From positions 1-64,000 of the forward strand of contig JAPSLL010000017.1 of assembly GCA_031180805.1 (NCBI GenBank): 64,000 nucleotides of DNA. Direction: 5' to 3'. The stretch is from Bacillus sp. (in: firmicutes) (lineage in GTDB: Bacteria > Bacillota > Bacilli > Bacillales > Bacillaceae). Below are positions 41,951-51,457 of the stretch, one piece after another. Every line of letters begins with the position of its first letter. The stretch's first letter is position 1. The notes beneath the pieces were generated by a model that was not told the DNA's origin, did no database searches, and was given only the letters and a program-made list of their open reading frames with translations. The position numbers were made by a program, and so were the translations under genes.

Positions 41951-44128
41951 GTGAATATTTTAATTACTGGTGGATATGGATTTATCGGATCCTTTATTGC
42001 CGAGAGATTTTATAAAGAGAATCACTCTATTTATATTATTGATAATCTCTCAACTGGAAAAAAAGAGAATGTTAAATTTAAGCATAAGTTTTTAATTGCA
42101 GATATTGAAGATGAGCGTTGTGAGGCATTTTTCAAATCACATAATATTGATGTCGTTATCCATTGTGCTGCGCAAACTTATGTGAAGAGGTCTATTGAAG
42201 AGCCGATAAAGGATACATCCTCAAACATTATGGGGCTTGTAAATATTTTGCACTTGTCTAATCAATATAATGTGAAAAAATTTGTGTTCTGCTCTTCAGC
42301 GGCTATTTATGGAGATAATCAATCCTTACCATTAACAGAGGACCTACAAGGAGATCCGATTTCTCCATACGGTATAAATAAGTGGACAGGGGAGCTTTAC
42401 TGTAATAAATGGGACGAGCTTTACGGTGTTTCCACACTTATTTTTCGTTTTTCTAACGTATATGGCCCAAGGCAGCATGTTAGTGAAGAAAGCAGTGTGA
42501 TTACGTATTTTACGAAGCAAATCCTTGCAGGACAACCAATTACCGTTCATGGTGATGGGGAACAAACAAGAGATTTTATTTACGTAGGAGATGTTGCTGA
42601 GGCAATTTATCGTGGAGTAATTAGCGAATTATCTGGTGTATATAATTTGTCTACTGGATCAGAGGTTACGATCAATCAATTAATAGAAGAATTTAGTAAA
42701 CATAGTGAGATTAAGGGGATTGAACATATTGATGCTCGTCCAGGTGATATTAGAAGATCCACGCTTGATAATTCCAAACTAAAAAAAGACCTCGATTGGG
42801 TTCCGAAGTATTTTCTGGCAGAGGGACTAGGAAAAGTAATTGATTTTTATCAAGCTCAACCTACTCAATCTACAAAAGCTACAAAAGTAAAAGAGACAAA
42901 GAATGCAAATAATAAAATTCCTTTTCTATCATTTATAGAAAATATTATTTTGTTTGCGATTTTCTGTCTTGCTTCCTACTTTATTACACCTTATGTCGAT
43001 ACGGTTGATTTATGGTTAATTTATATTTTGCTATCCGCAATTCTTTTTGAAAAAACACAAATCATTTTTTCCGTCGTTTTTGCTATCGCGGTACACGTTT
43101 ATTTGATGGCTTCTCAAGGTAAAATTTGGACTTCCATTTTTGTTGATAATTCTCTTCTTGCAACATTTACGATCTACTTATTAGTTGGCTTAATTGTTAG
43201 CTACAAGCTTGAAAGAGGCAGAATTGAATTCGAATTTACAAAAGATGAATTAGCTTCAACACAAAATAAGTATGAATTTTTATCGACGATTCATAAGGAT
43301 ACTCTTCAAGTAAAGGAAGAGCTAAAGGAACAAATTTTAAGAACCGAAGACAGTATCGGGACGATATTTCAAGCGATTAAGGAGCTTGATAAATTAGAGC
43401 CTGAGGCATTATTTAATGGGGCTATTCACGTATTAGAGAACACACTTAAATCGAAGCGATTTGCGATTTATTTTGTCAATTCAAATGGTTATATGAGGCT
43501 AGCGGTAAAATCTTCTGATCCGTCCTTTCAACCGAGTGCTTCATTAAAAAGAGATGAAAACGGCTTGATTGATAAGGCTATTCTTAATCAAGAAATTTAT
43601 TATAATCGAAGCCTTGAAATCGATGAGCCTCTATTTGTTTCACCAATTGTTCAAAACGACCAAACGATTGCTGTCATCATTTGTTATGAACTAGAGTTTC
43701 AACGATTAAATCTCTCCTATCAAAATTTAGTTGAGGTCGTTAGTCGTCTTATAACTTCATCATTAGCGCGGGCAAATGAATATGTTGACGAAATTAATAA
43801 TGAACGTTATATGGAAGGGACAAATGCGCTTAAGCCTGTTTATTTCCAAAGAATTCTTGAAAATAAGTATGAAACGATGGATGAGCTTGGAATACCATTC
43901 GTTATGCTAGAGGTTCAAACGATCGATTATTCAGCAGAAAATCTTCAAAAGATAAGCGCATTGCTTCGCATCAATGATCATTTAGGATTTAGTGAGCAAG
44001 ATAAACTATTTATTTTACTTTCAAATACAGATGTAGAGGATGCGAAATTTGTTATTGAGAGATTTAAATTGCAAGGAATAAAAGTGATCGTCCATGATAA
44101 GGAGGAACAAATCCTCCATGTTAACTAA
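41951..44128 (+). CDS. pelD: NAD-dependent sugar epimerase fused to PelD (c-di-GMP receptor)
   Basis: 725 residues in two parts. Residues 1-300 are an extended short-chain epimerase: GGYGFIGSF, active-site Y140-x3-K144 in SPYGINKW, and RFSNVYGPRQ; it could make UDP-GalNAc or UDP-Gal. Residues 328-420 hold about four membrane helices, then a GAF domain and a degenerate GGDEF domain. The latter keeps the I-site RIND (R673-D676) and has HLGFSEQ in place of GGDEF, the PelD design for binding but not making c-di-GMP. GTG start behind GGGGAGA. Next genes are pelE, A, F, G. Confidence 0.88.
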   Translation: MNILITGGYGFIGSFIAERFYKENHSIYIIDNLSTGKKENVKFKHKFLIADIEDERCEAFFKSHNIDVVIHCAAQTYVKRSIEEPIKDTSSNIMGLVNILHLSNQYNVKKFVFCSSAAIYGDNQSLPLTEDLQGDPISPYGINKWTGELYCNKWDELYGVSTLIFRFSNVYGPRQHVSEESSVITYFTKQILAGQPITVHGDGEQTRDFIYVGDVAEAIYRGVISELSGVYNLSTGSEVTINQLIEEFSKHSEIKGIEHIDARPGDIRRSTLDNSKLKKDLDWVPKYFLAEGLGKVIDFYQAQPTQSTKATKVKETKNANNKIPFLSFIENIILFAIFCLASYFITPYVDTVDLWLIYILLSAILFEKTQIIFSVVFAIAVHVYLMASQGKIWTSIFVDNSLLATFTIYLLVGLIVSYKLERGRIEFEFTKDELASTQNKYEFLSTIHKDTLQVKEELKEQILRTEDSIGTIFQAIKELDKLEPEALFNGAIHVLENTLKSKRFAIYFVNSNGYMRLAVKSSDPSFQPSASLKRDENGLIDKAILNQEIYYNRSLEIDEPLFVSPIVQNDQTIAVIICYELEFQRLNLSYQNLVEVVSRLITSSLARANEYVDEINNERYMEGTNALKPVYFQRILENKYETMDELGIPFVMLEVQTIDYSAENLQKISALLRINDHLGFSEQDKLFILLSNTDVEDAKFVIERFKLQGIKVIVHDKEEQILHVN

Positions 44129-45008
44129 CGCTTTACTTATTTATTATTTGTTATCAATTATCTATATTTGTTTGCTCGTTATTTTTAAAAGAGAAAATTT
44201 CCTTATTCAAGCATTTATTCTACTTTCTTGCCCTTTTATTAGTCTATTATTCATTTATGCTATGTCAAAAAAGAAGTATTCAAAAAATCTCCTTCCTGAT
44301 TGGCTTTTGAGCCGTGAGCAATATGACGACCTTGTGTTTAAGTCTCCGAATATTGAAGCGGAAACGAATATTATTCCATTTAATGATGCTCTTGTTTTAA
44401 ATGATAATAAAACAAAGCGGAGAATGTTAATTGACTTATTAAAAGGGGAATTTTCAACAAATATTGACGCCCTTGAGCTTGCACTGAAAAGCGATGATTC
44501 TGAAACGTCTCATTATGCCGCAACAGCTGTGCAGCAGGCAAAAAGTGATTTGATGAAAACGATGAGAAAATTAGAAGAGGAAATCGACAATGCCGAGACA
44601 GATAGTAGATTGCTAGAGGATTATCGAGATATCTTAAAGCAGTACATTCGGATTGAATTTTTAGATAAGCAAACGCGTAAAAGATACATGTATACGTATC
44701 TTGCGACCTTAAGTAAATTAATTAAACTCTCACCGGATAGTAGTAAGCTAAATTATATGGAGAAAATAGACGTAGCCATTTCCCTTCATGAATATCGAGA
44801 AGCATTAGAAGCAGTGAATCAATTTTTGGCCGTATTCCCAGACCAAGAAGAATCTTATTTTGCAGCTATGAATATTCACTATGTCATGAAAAATAGAGAG
44901 GGATTTAACGAAATTGTTGGTAGACTACGAGCATCCGAAATTAGGCTTTCACCGGATAAGTTGAATCAATTAAGATTCTGGATACAAGGTGATGGAAATG
45001 AACAATAG
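44118..45008 (+). CDS. pelE: PelE-like membrane protein
   Basis: About 296 residues: two N-terminal helices (about 2-25 and 30-52), then a cytoplasmic helical part with TPR-like pairs, among them YMEKIDVAISLHEYREALEAVNQFL. This plan and place between pelD and pelA identify PelE, a scaffold of the inner-membrane Pel complex. The start is debatable: I chose the ATG at 44118, 12 bases after GGAGG; an ATG at 44094 adds eight residues. GGAGGA pairs with TCCTCC in front of the chosen start, so ribosomes finishing pelD may have to open it. Confidence 0.78.
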   Translation: MLTNALLIYYLLSIIYICLLVIFKRENFLIQAFILLSCPFISLLFIYAMSKKKYSKNLLPDWLLSREQYDDLVFKSPNIEAETNIIPFNDALVLNDNKTKRRMLIDLLKGEFSTNIDALELALKSDDSETSHYAATAVQQAKSDLMKTMRKLEEEIDNAETDSRLLEDYRDILKQYIRIEFLDKQTRKRYMYTYLATLSKLIKLSPDSSKLNYMEKIDVAISLHEYREALEAVNQFLAVFPDQEESYFAAMNIHYVMKNREGFNEIVGRLRASEIRLSPDKLNQLRFWIQGDGNEQ

Positions 45009-46710
45009 CTTTAAAATTGAAAAAAGTCTGTACATGATGATCGCATTAGTAGCAATAATTGGCTTTCTTTTCATCATTATCCGTTCTGATTTGATATTAA
45101 GCTACGGGTATATGAAAGAGGAGAAGAATCTGAGCGCACCTATCGAAAATAAGGAGGATTTGAGTAGTTATAAGCGCTCGTCCTTCTTACTTCTTGAAGG
45201 TGATGATCAGCCTGAGCTTGCGAAAACGTTAAAAAACAACTTAGAAAATATCGGTAAGAATGTAACACAGCAGCAAATTGGTGAAGGCTCAATCGTAACC
45301 GATCAAATCGATGGAATTATTATTGCATCTGAGAAGATTGATGAGCTAAAAGACATTCAAGCTTTATTGGACTATGTAAAATCAGGAGGTAGTCTGTTCT
45401 TTGCCATTAGGCCATCTCCAGGCACTGCTCTATCGGCTTTATATCAGCAGGTAGGTATTGTAGAAGTTGGTGGCTTTATTGAGACGACAGGGATCGAATT
45501 GACAGAACCAATGATAGGTAAGGCGAATTCTATGTCGTTTGAATCAGAGGATATACGTAATTCATCATTAGCACTTAGAGTTGGGAAACAAGCAACTGTT
45601 TATGCGAAATCAACAGATGATTTACCGCTTTTATGGTCAACAAATTATGGAGAGGGAATGTTTGTTTTCTTTAATGGAACGATGTTCACCGATCCATCCC
45701 AAGGTGGTCTATTTATAAAGGGAATTCAGCTAATGGTACCTGAGTTTATCTATCCTGTTATTAATGCAAAAGTAACCGCTTTGGAAGGGTTCCCGTTTCC
45801 AGTTCCAAATGGTAAACATGAAGGTATGACAAATGAGGAAATGCTGCGAAATATCATTTGGGCGGATTTACAACGGGTAGAGGCTAAATATGATCTGAAT
45901 TATACAGCATCCTATGTTTCGGCGTTCGATAAGTTAACGAAGAAAACTGGACGAGATGAATTAGCAAAAATGCAAGAAAATACCGTTCTCTATGGTAGAG
46001 AGCTACTGCGAATGGGCGGAGAAATGGGTGTTCAAGGATATAATAATGATCCGTTAAACAATGTGAGTAAGTCTGATGCTAGAGAGCAAATGGAGACAAC
46101 GGCAGAACAACTCGAAGGAGCACTACCTGGTTATCATGTAAGCACGTATATACCAGTTGACCAAAATGAACCATTAACACATTTATCATTCATTCATGAA
46201 GTGTTTCCTGAGTTAAAAGCTGTTCTAGCAAATGTGGAGCAGCCATCTATGAACGATGGTGTTGCTGTCCTACCAAAGCAGCTTAAAGGCTTTGTTGATG
46301 ATCCGTCGTTAAAATGGGAGGCATTTAATGGATTGCTTATGTCTGGTTTTATATCTGAATCCTTACATTTACAATCCCTTCTTCTAGAGGATAAGGATAT
46401 AGATAGCTCGCTATTACAATTTGAAACTCAGCAAAAAGAGTTAAAAAATGATTTTCCGTGGTTACGAAATCAAACAATTTCTGACGTAGCAAAGGACGTC
46501 GAAAACCATGTGAATACAGTTGTATATGAGGAACATACAAAGAATGGAATCACATTCCATTTAAATCAAATTCAGGAGCCTGCTTACTTCTACTTTTCAT
46601 CTAATAGAAAAGTAGAATCAACAGAGAATTGTGTCGTAACAACCATTGGACCTAATCTATATTTGGTTGAAACGAATCACTTAACTTTTAATATAAGATT
46701 GGGTGAATAA
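44998..46710 (+). CDS. pelA: PelA deacetylase-domain protein (DUF2194), probably inactive
   Basis: 570 residues: one N-terminal anchor helix (about 12-30), a ThuA-like domain (about 50-250) and a NodB-like deacetylase domain (from about 258). In active PelA the metal is held by Asp and by two His in HGYNH. Here the matching region reads GEMGVQGYNNDPL, so the His are Gln346 and Asn350, and the expected Asp motif reads LEGFPFP (Glu263-Gly264). I chose ATG 44998 behind AAGGTGA. Gram-positive pel loci carry this domain without the hydrolase half, which here lies at 52918. Confidence 0.82.
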   Translation: MNNSFKIEKSLYMMIALVAIIGFLFIIIRSDLILSYGYMKEEKNLSAPIENKEDLSSYKRSSFLLLEGDDQPELAKTLKNNLENIGKNVTQQQIGEGSIVTDQIDGIIIASEKIDELKDIQALLDYVKSGGSLFFAIRPSPGTALSALYQQVGIVEVGGFIETTGIELTEPMIGKANSMSFESEDIRNSSLALRVGKQATVYAKSTDDLPLLWSTNYGEGMFVFFNGTMFTDPSQGGLFIKGIQLMVPEFIYPVINAKVTALEGFPFPVPNGKHEGMTNEEMLRNIIWADLQRVEAKYDLNYTASYVSAFDKLTKKTGRDELAKMQENTVLYGRELLRMGGEMGVQGYNNDPLNNVSKSDAREQMETTAEQLEGALPGYHVSTYIPVDQNEPLTHLSFIHEVFPELKAVLANVEQPSMNDGVAVLPKQLKGFVDDPSLKWEAFNGLLMSGFISESLHLQSLLLEDKDIDSSLLQFETQQKELKNDFPWLRNQTISDVAKDVENHVNTVVYEEHTKNGITFHLNQIQEPAYFYFSSNRKVESTENCVVTTIGPNLYLVETNHLTFNIRLGE

Positions 46711-46711
46711 A

Positions 46712-48130
46712 ATGAAGATTTGTTTACTAACCGAAGGATCCTATCCTTATGTAACAGGAGGGGTTTCGAGTTGGATACAATCAATGATGACAAATATGCC
46801 GCAACACGAATTTATTATCGTATCGATTTCGGCAAAAAAGGAGCAAGAGATGGTATCTCGATATGAAGCTCCGAATAACTTACTTAAAATTTATGATATC
46901 TATCTTGATTCATTTCTTGAAGAAGATATTGAATCCGGAAAACGTTATGACATTTTAGACGAAGAAAAGGAGGCATTCCGTTCTTTAATCGGAGGAAAGG
47001 AAATCAATTGGCCTGTTTTGTTTAATTTGCTTGTAAGTGACCGGATCGATTCCATTTTAAATTTTTTAGCTAGCAAGGACTTTTTTGACATTGTGTATGA
47101 CCTATGCAAAAAGGAATTTGTTCATGTGCCTTTTACAGATATGTTTTGGGCACTTCGCTCAATGGTTCTGCCGTTATTTATTTGCATCCAACAAAAAATA
47201 CCTGAGGCAGATTTATATCACAGTGTTTCGACTGGCTACGCGGGTGTGCTAGGGGCGTTAGCGAAGCATCAATATGATAAGCCATTTCTATTAACAGAGC
47301 ATGGGATCTATACCCGTGAAAGAGAAGAGGAAATTATAAAGGCTGAATGGATTAAAGGGTACTTTAAAGATATTTGGATTAATTATTTTTATAATTTATC
47401 AAACTGTGCCTATGAATATGCAAATGAAGTAACATCATTGTTTGAAAAAAACCGGGAAATTCAAATAGAGCTTGGCTGTCCGCGGGAAAAAACAAGGGTG
47501 ATTCCAAATGGTATTGATGTCACTCGCTACAATGTGAAGAATCGCGAGAAAAAGGATGGAATTCATATCGGTGCCGTTATCCGTGTAGTTCCGATTAAGG
47601 ATATTAAAACAATGCTGCAAAGCTTTTCGCTCGTTCAACAAGAGCTGCCAAACGCAACCTTTTATATCATTGGGCCAACTGATGAAGATCTAGAATACTA
47701 TCATGAGTGTCTCGATTTAGCTGAACGATTAGAGCTGAAAAACGTTATTTTTACTGGTGAAGCAAATGTGAGTGACTATTTAAAATTCCTAGATATCCTT
47801 GTATTGTCCAGTATAAGTGAAGGACAGCCTCTTGTTATTCTTGAAGGATTTGCGATGGGCATCCCATATGTAACAACAGATGTTGGCGGATGTTCAGAGT
47901 TGATTTTAGGGACAAATGACGCTTTTGGCCGTGCAGGTACCGTTGTTCCTGTTATGCACTTTCATTTAATGGCAGAGGAAATCATTGAAATCGTAAGCGA
48001 TCAGGAAAAGCGAAAAGAATATGGAAAAAATGGATTAAATAGAGTGCGAGAATTGTATACAATCGAACAAATGATTAGTAGGTATGATTCATGTTATGAA
48101 AGGTGGAACAATACGACATGGCAGGAATAG
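46712..48130 (+). CDS. pelF: PelF-like glycosyltransferase
   Basis: A 472-residue family-4 glycosyltransferase expected to polymerise Pel from UDP-sugars in the cytoplasm. N-terminal MKICLLTEGSYPYVTGGVSSW is the PelF signature; the nucleotide-binding half has VIPNGIDVTRY, IGAVIRVVPIKDIKTMLQSF and the E-x7-E motif EGQPLVILEGFAMGIPYVTTDVGG (in parts, about 373-396). I chose the ATG at 46712, five bases after GGGTGA. It overlaps pelG by a few codons. Confidence 0.93.
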   Translation: MKICLLTEGSYPYVTGGVSSWIQSMMTNMPQHEFIIVSISAKKEQEMVSRYEAPNNLLKIYDIYLDSFLEEDIESGKRYDILDEEKEAFRSLIGGKEINWPVLFNLLVSDRIDSILNFLASKDFFDIVYDLCKKEFVHVPFTDMFWALRSMVLPLFICIQQKIPEADLYHSVSTGYAGVLGALAKHQYDKPFLLTEHGIYTREREEEIIKAEWIKGYFKDIWINYFYNLSNCAYEYANEVTSLFEKNREIQIELGCPREKTRVIPNGIDVTRYNVKNREKKDGIHIGAVIRVVPIKDIKTMLQSFSLVQQELPNATFYIIGPTDEDLEYYHECLDLAERLELKNVIFTGEANVSDYLKFLDILVLSSISEGQPLVILEGFAMGIPYVTTDVGGCSELILGTNDAFGRAGTVVPVMHFHLMAEEIIEIVSDQEKRKEYGKNGLNRVRELYTIEQMISRYDSCYERWNNTTWQE

Positions 48131-49539
48131 GATTTCAACTTAAAGCTTTATATGAACAATCCTCTTTTATAGGAAAGCTTCGAGCTTATGGGTATTCAAC
48201 TATTACTGCCGTCGGGCCGATGCTCCTTTCGATCATCCTTATCACTTGCTCAAGAGAATGGCTCATGCATTTGCATGTACCTTCGGGGGATGTGAATTTG
48301 TTTATGGCTGCTATCCAATATGCGTTTGTCTTTTCACAGCTTTTGACAGGGGGATTTGTTTTCATCATATCTCGATATGTGGCCGATCAAACATTTATAA
48401 AAAAAGAGGAAAATGTGCTTTCTTCCATGTATGGCACAATAGGAATTGTTGTATTTTTAGGGTTGATTGTTTCAGTCTTATTTTATTGGACATCCCCCCT
48501 CCCATTGCTATTTAAGCTCCTTTCCTATCTCTTTTTTACTGAGCTAAGTATCATTTGGATCCTTTCAATGTATGTTTCAGCCTTAAAGGATTATAAAAAA
48601 ATTGTAAAGAGCTATTTGATTGGAGTTATTATAGCTGGGATTAGTATTTGGGTTATGACAGATGTTTTTCATTATACGAATGTAAATGCAATTCTATTTT
48701 GTCTTGTTTTAGGGTTTTTTTGCATTATGATGCTGTTAATGCATGATATTGCAAAGTATTTTCAAGTGAACAATAGACGTTATTTTCAATTTCTCATCTA
48801 TCTTGAAAAGCATCCAGCTTTGTTTTTAATCGGTGTATTTTATTACTTCGGGCTGTATGGTCATAATTTAGCGGTATGGCTTGGAGAAAGAAAAATTATT
48901 GTAGGAGATACATTTGTCATGGCGCCATCCTATGATACGCCAGTGTTCTATGCATATTTAAGTATCATGCCTGCACTAATCCTGTTTATGGTAACTGTTG
49001 AAACAACTTTTTATGACTCATATAAAAAATATTATGGCCGTATCTTAAATGGCTACCCTCTAGAAGATATAGAAAATGCTAAGCATGAAATGTTTCGTGT
49101 GTTAAAGCATGAGATTTTATTTTTGTCACAAGTACAACTGTTAGTTACATTTATCTTTTTATTTATTGGTGTCCGCTTTCTTCCTTTCTTAGGTATGACA
49201 CAGGAACAAATTGATATTTTTATGATTGTCGTACTAGGCAGTTGGTTCTTAAGTTTAGTCATTACTCTTTTCTTAATTCTTCTATATTTTGATGAAAAAA
49301 GGGCGGCATGTTGGCTAGTGGGCACATATGCAATTTTAAGCTTTGTGCTGACGTTTATTTCGATGAAAATCTTTCATCATTATGGAGCAGGTATGTTCGC
49401 TGCTTCCTTGGTAGCGTTGATTATCGGCTGCCGGATTTTCATGAATCGATTAAATGAAATTGATTATACAACATTTTGCTCACAGCCTATTGTTTATCGT
49501 GAATCTGTAACCAAAATGGAGAAGTTTTTTAAAGTTTAA
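48118..49539 (+). CDS. pelG: PelG-like polysaccharide membrane transporter
   Basis: A 473-residue protein with about 12 membrane helices of the MOP/flippase type. It starts MAGIGFQLKALYEQSSFIGK, the typical PelG start, and ends in a cytoplasmic helix. It is thought to carry the growing Pel chain across the membrane with PelD and PelE. The ATG at 48118 lies inside the end of pelF, 11 bases after AAAGGTGG. Last of the core pel genes before a repeat. Confidence 0.92.
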   Translation: MAGIGFQLKALYEQSSFIGKLRAYGYSTITAVGPMLLSIILITCSREWLMHLHVPSGDVNLFMAAIQYAFVFSQLLTGGFVFIISRYVADQTFIKKEENVLSSMYGTIGIVVFLGLIVSVLFYWTSPLPLLFKLLSYLFFTELSIIWILSMYVSALKDYKKIVKSYLIGVIIAGISIWVMTDVFHYTNVNAILFCLVLGFFCIMMLLMHDIAKYFQVNNRRYFQFLIYLEKHPALFLIGVFYYFGLYGHNLAVWLGERKIIVGDTFVMAPSYDTPVFYAYLSIMPALILFMVTVETTFYDSYKKYYGRILNGYPLEDIENAKHEMFRVLKHEILFLSQVQLLVTFIFLFIGVRFLPFLGMTQEQIDIFMIVVLGSWFLSLVITLFLILLYFDEKRAACWLVGTYAILSFVLTFISMKIFHHYGAGMFAASLVALIIGCRIFMNRLNEIDYTTFCSQPIVYRESVTKMEKFFKV

Positions 49540-49570
49540 GAAAGTATTGATTTTTTGACTTAGTTTTTAT

Positions 49571-49687
49571 GTCCAGCTCCAGCGCCTAGCTCCTCGAGGT
49601 CACAAGTCAAATCAGAATAGAAGGTTAAATAACACCTTCCATTCTGATTCGCCTTGTTTGATCGGAGCTGTTCGAGGCGCTTGCGCA
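49571..49687. repeat. Bacillus-type intergenic repeat between pelG and the CotH gene
   Basis: Starts GTCCAGCTCCAGCGCCTAGC and ends TTCGAGGCGCTTGCGC; the ends pair (GCGCCT / AGGCGC) and inside lies the hairpin AATCAGAAT / ATTCTGATT with AAGGT / ACCTT. The opening motif is a widespread Bacillus repeat. It may end or process the pel transcript before the CotH gene. Confidence 0.75.
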
Positions 49688-49729
49688 TTTCTAAAGAGTC
49701 GGCGGCATGTAGGAAAAGGAGAGAGGTAT

Positions 49730-51457
49730 GTGAAGAAAATACCATACTTGAAAACATCTATAATTTTCATTGTCATTTTTATTATGCTCTTGATGATAAA
49801 AACCTTTGCTTCTGAACAAGGTGAGGTCGTTCAAGAAAAAACAGCATCAGTTGACAAGGTTGAAAAAATGGATGAAACGCTTGTGGAAGATAAGCGTGTA
49901 TATGAAGGACATAATGGAAATGAATTAAAGCATGTTTATATAACAATTTTTGATCAAGAAGCAGTACCAGAAAATGATATTACCTTCTATGAATTAAATG
50001 AATCATATAAACAATATAGCAACCTCGTTGATGGTCCAAAGCTGGATATTTTATTTCAAACTGGTACGTCTGAGGGACCGGAAAAGAGTGGGTTTATCGA
50101 GTCAGGAAAAAGTGCACCAAATGCTACCATTGAGCTGCGGGGAAGGTCGAGTAGACTTGAGGCACAAAAGTCATATAAAATTCGCTTAGGTGATAATGGT
50201 GGCTTATGGTACGGACAATCTGTGCTGAATTTGAATAAGCATGCCGATGATAAAACACGTGTGCGAAATAAACTGGCTTTTGATTATTTTAAGGAAATTC
50301 CAGATTTAATTAGTTTAAGAACAGATTTTGTTCAACTTCATGTAAAGGATTTAACGAATCCTAATTCAACGGGTAGTTTTGAGGACTATGGTTTATATAC
50401 ACATATAGAACAGCTAAACGAAGATGCTCTTGCGGCTAGAGGTCTTAACCCAGATGGTCATTTATATAAGGCGGAAAACTTTGAATTTTATCGATACTCG
50501 GATAAGCTGAAGCTTTCAACAGATCCGGAATATGATAAAAAGGTATTCGAATCTGTTTTAAAAATAAGCGGTAATGAGCAGCATGATGAATTACTTAAAA
50601 TGCTTGATGATGTGAATGATCTTTCGAAGCCTTTTGATGAAGTATTTGCTAAATACTTCAATGAAGATAACTATTTAACATGGTTAGCTGTCAATATTTT
50701 ATTCGGTAACTATGACACGATGTCAACAAACTATTATTTGTACAGCCCTCTTAATTCTGATAAGTGGTATTTTATTCCTTGGGATTTTGATAAAGCTTTA
50801 GGGCGAGATGCAGAAAGAACGGATAATTTTCCTGACTGGCAAATGGGGATCCAACGTTATTGGGGTACAGTGATTCATAAGCGATACCTTAGTGATCCAG
50901 AAAATGTGGAAAAACTAACGGCAAAAATAACTGAGCTTTCTTCAATCATTAATGAAGAGTCAACAAAAAGCAAAATTGATTCCTATTATCCAACGATAAA
51001 ACCATTCGTTGTGAAAAACCCTGATTTGAAATATTTAAACATTGAAGCATCTGAATTTGACAGTCATTATAATGAGCTTAAAGGTGTTACAACTCGTTAC
51101 GAAAAATTATATAAAGAATCATTGGAGCATCCAATGCCGATTTTCTTAAATTATCAAAGAGTAAACAATAAGGACCGTTTTACATGGGAGCATTCACATG
51201 ATTTACAAGGTGATTTGCTAACATATGAATTTCAATTAAGCAAAGATCCAACATTTCAGTCGACCATCGTTGATATAAAGGATGCGAAAAACTTTACTTA
51301 TGAAATGGAACCTCTATCTCCAGGACGTTACTATTGGCGTGTCCTAATTAAAGACGAAAAGGGAAATACGCAAATCCCATTTGATTACTTTAAGGATAAT
51401 TCAAGGGTTGTTCATTGGGGTGTTCAAGAAATTATCGTGAAAAAGGGAGAAAGTTAA
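49730..51457 (+). CDS. CotH-like protein kinase, membrane-anchored
   Basis: 575 residues: one N-terminal helix (about 8-25), then a CotH kinase-like domain. Kinase-type motifs: GHLYKAENFEF, LAVNILFGNYDTMSTNYYLY and WYFIPWDFDKALGRD. The C-terminal 80 residues look like a fibronectin-type sandwich with LSPGRYYWRVLIKDEKG. CotH of spore coats phosphorylates proteins; here the anchor and outward-facing domain suggest an envelope or polysaccharide role. GTG start behind AAAAGGAGAGAGG. First of a CotH, VTC, DUF4956 trio. Confidence 0.88.
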   Translation: MKKIPYLKTSIIFIVIFIMLLMIKTFASEQGEVVQEKTASVDKVEKMDETLVEDKRVYEGHNGNELKHVYITIFDQEAVPENDITFYELNESYKQYSNLVDGPKLDILFQTGTSEGPEKSGFIESGKSAPNATIELRGRSSRLEAQKSYKIRLGDNGGLWYGQSVLNLNKHADDKTRVRNKLAFDYFKEIPDLISLRTDFVQLHVKDLTNPNSTGSFEDYGLYTHIEQLNEDALAARGLNPDGHLYKAENFEFYRYSDKLKLSTDPEYDKKVFESVLKISGNEQHDELLKMLDDVNDLSKPFDEVFAKYFNEDNYLTWLAVNILFGNYDTMSTNYYLYSPLNSDKWYFIPWDFDKALGRDAERTDNFPDWQMGIQRYWGTVIHKRYLSDPENVEKLTAKITELSSIINEESTKSKIDSYYPTIKPFVVKNPDLKYLNIEASEFDSHYNELKGVTTRYEKLYKESLEHPMPIFLNYQRVNNKDRFTWEHSHDLQGDLLTYEFQLSKDPTFQSTIVDIKDAKNFTYEMEPLSPGRYYWRVLIKDEKGNTQIPFDYFKDNSRVVHWGVQEIIVKKGES

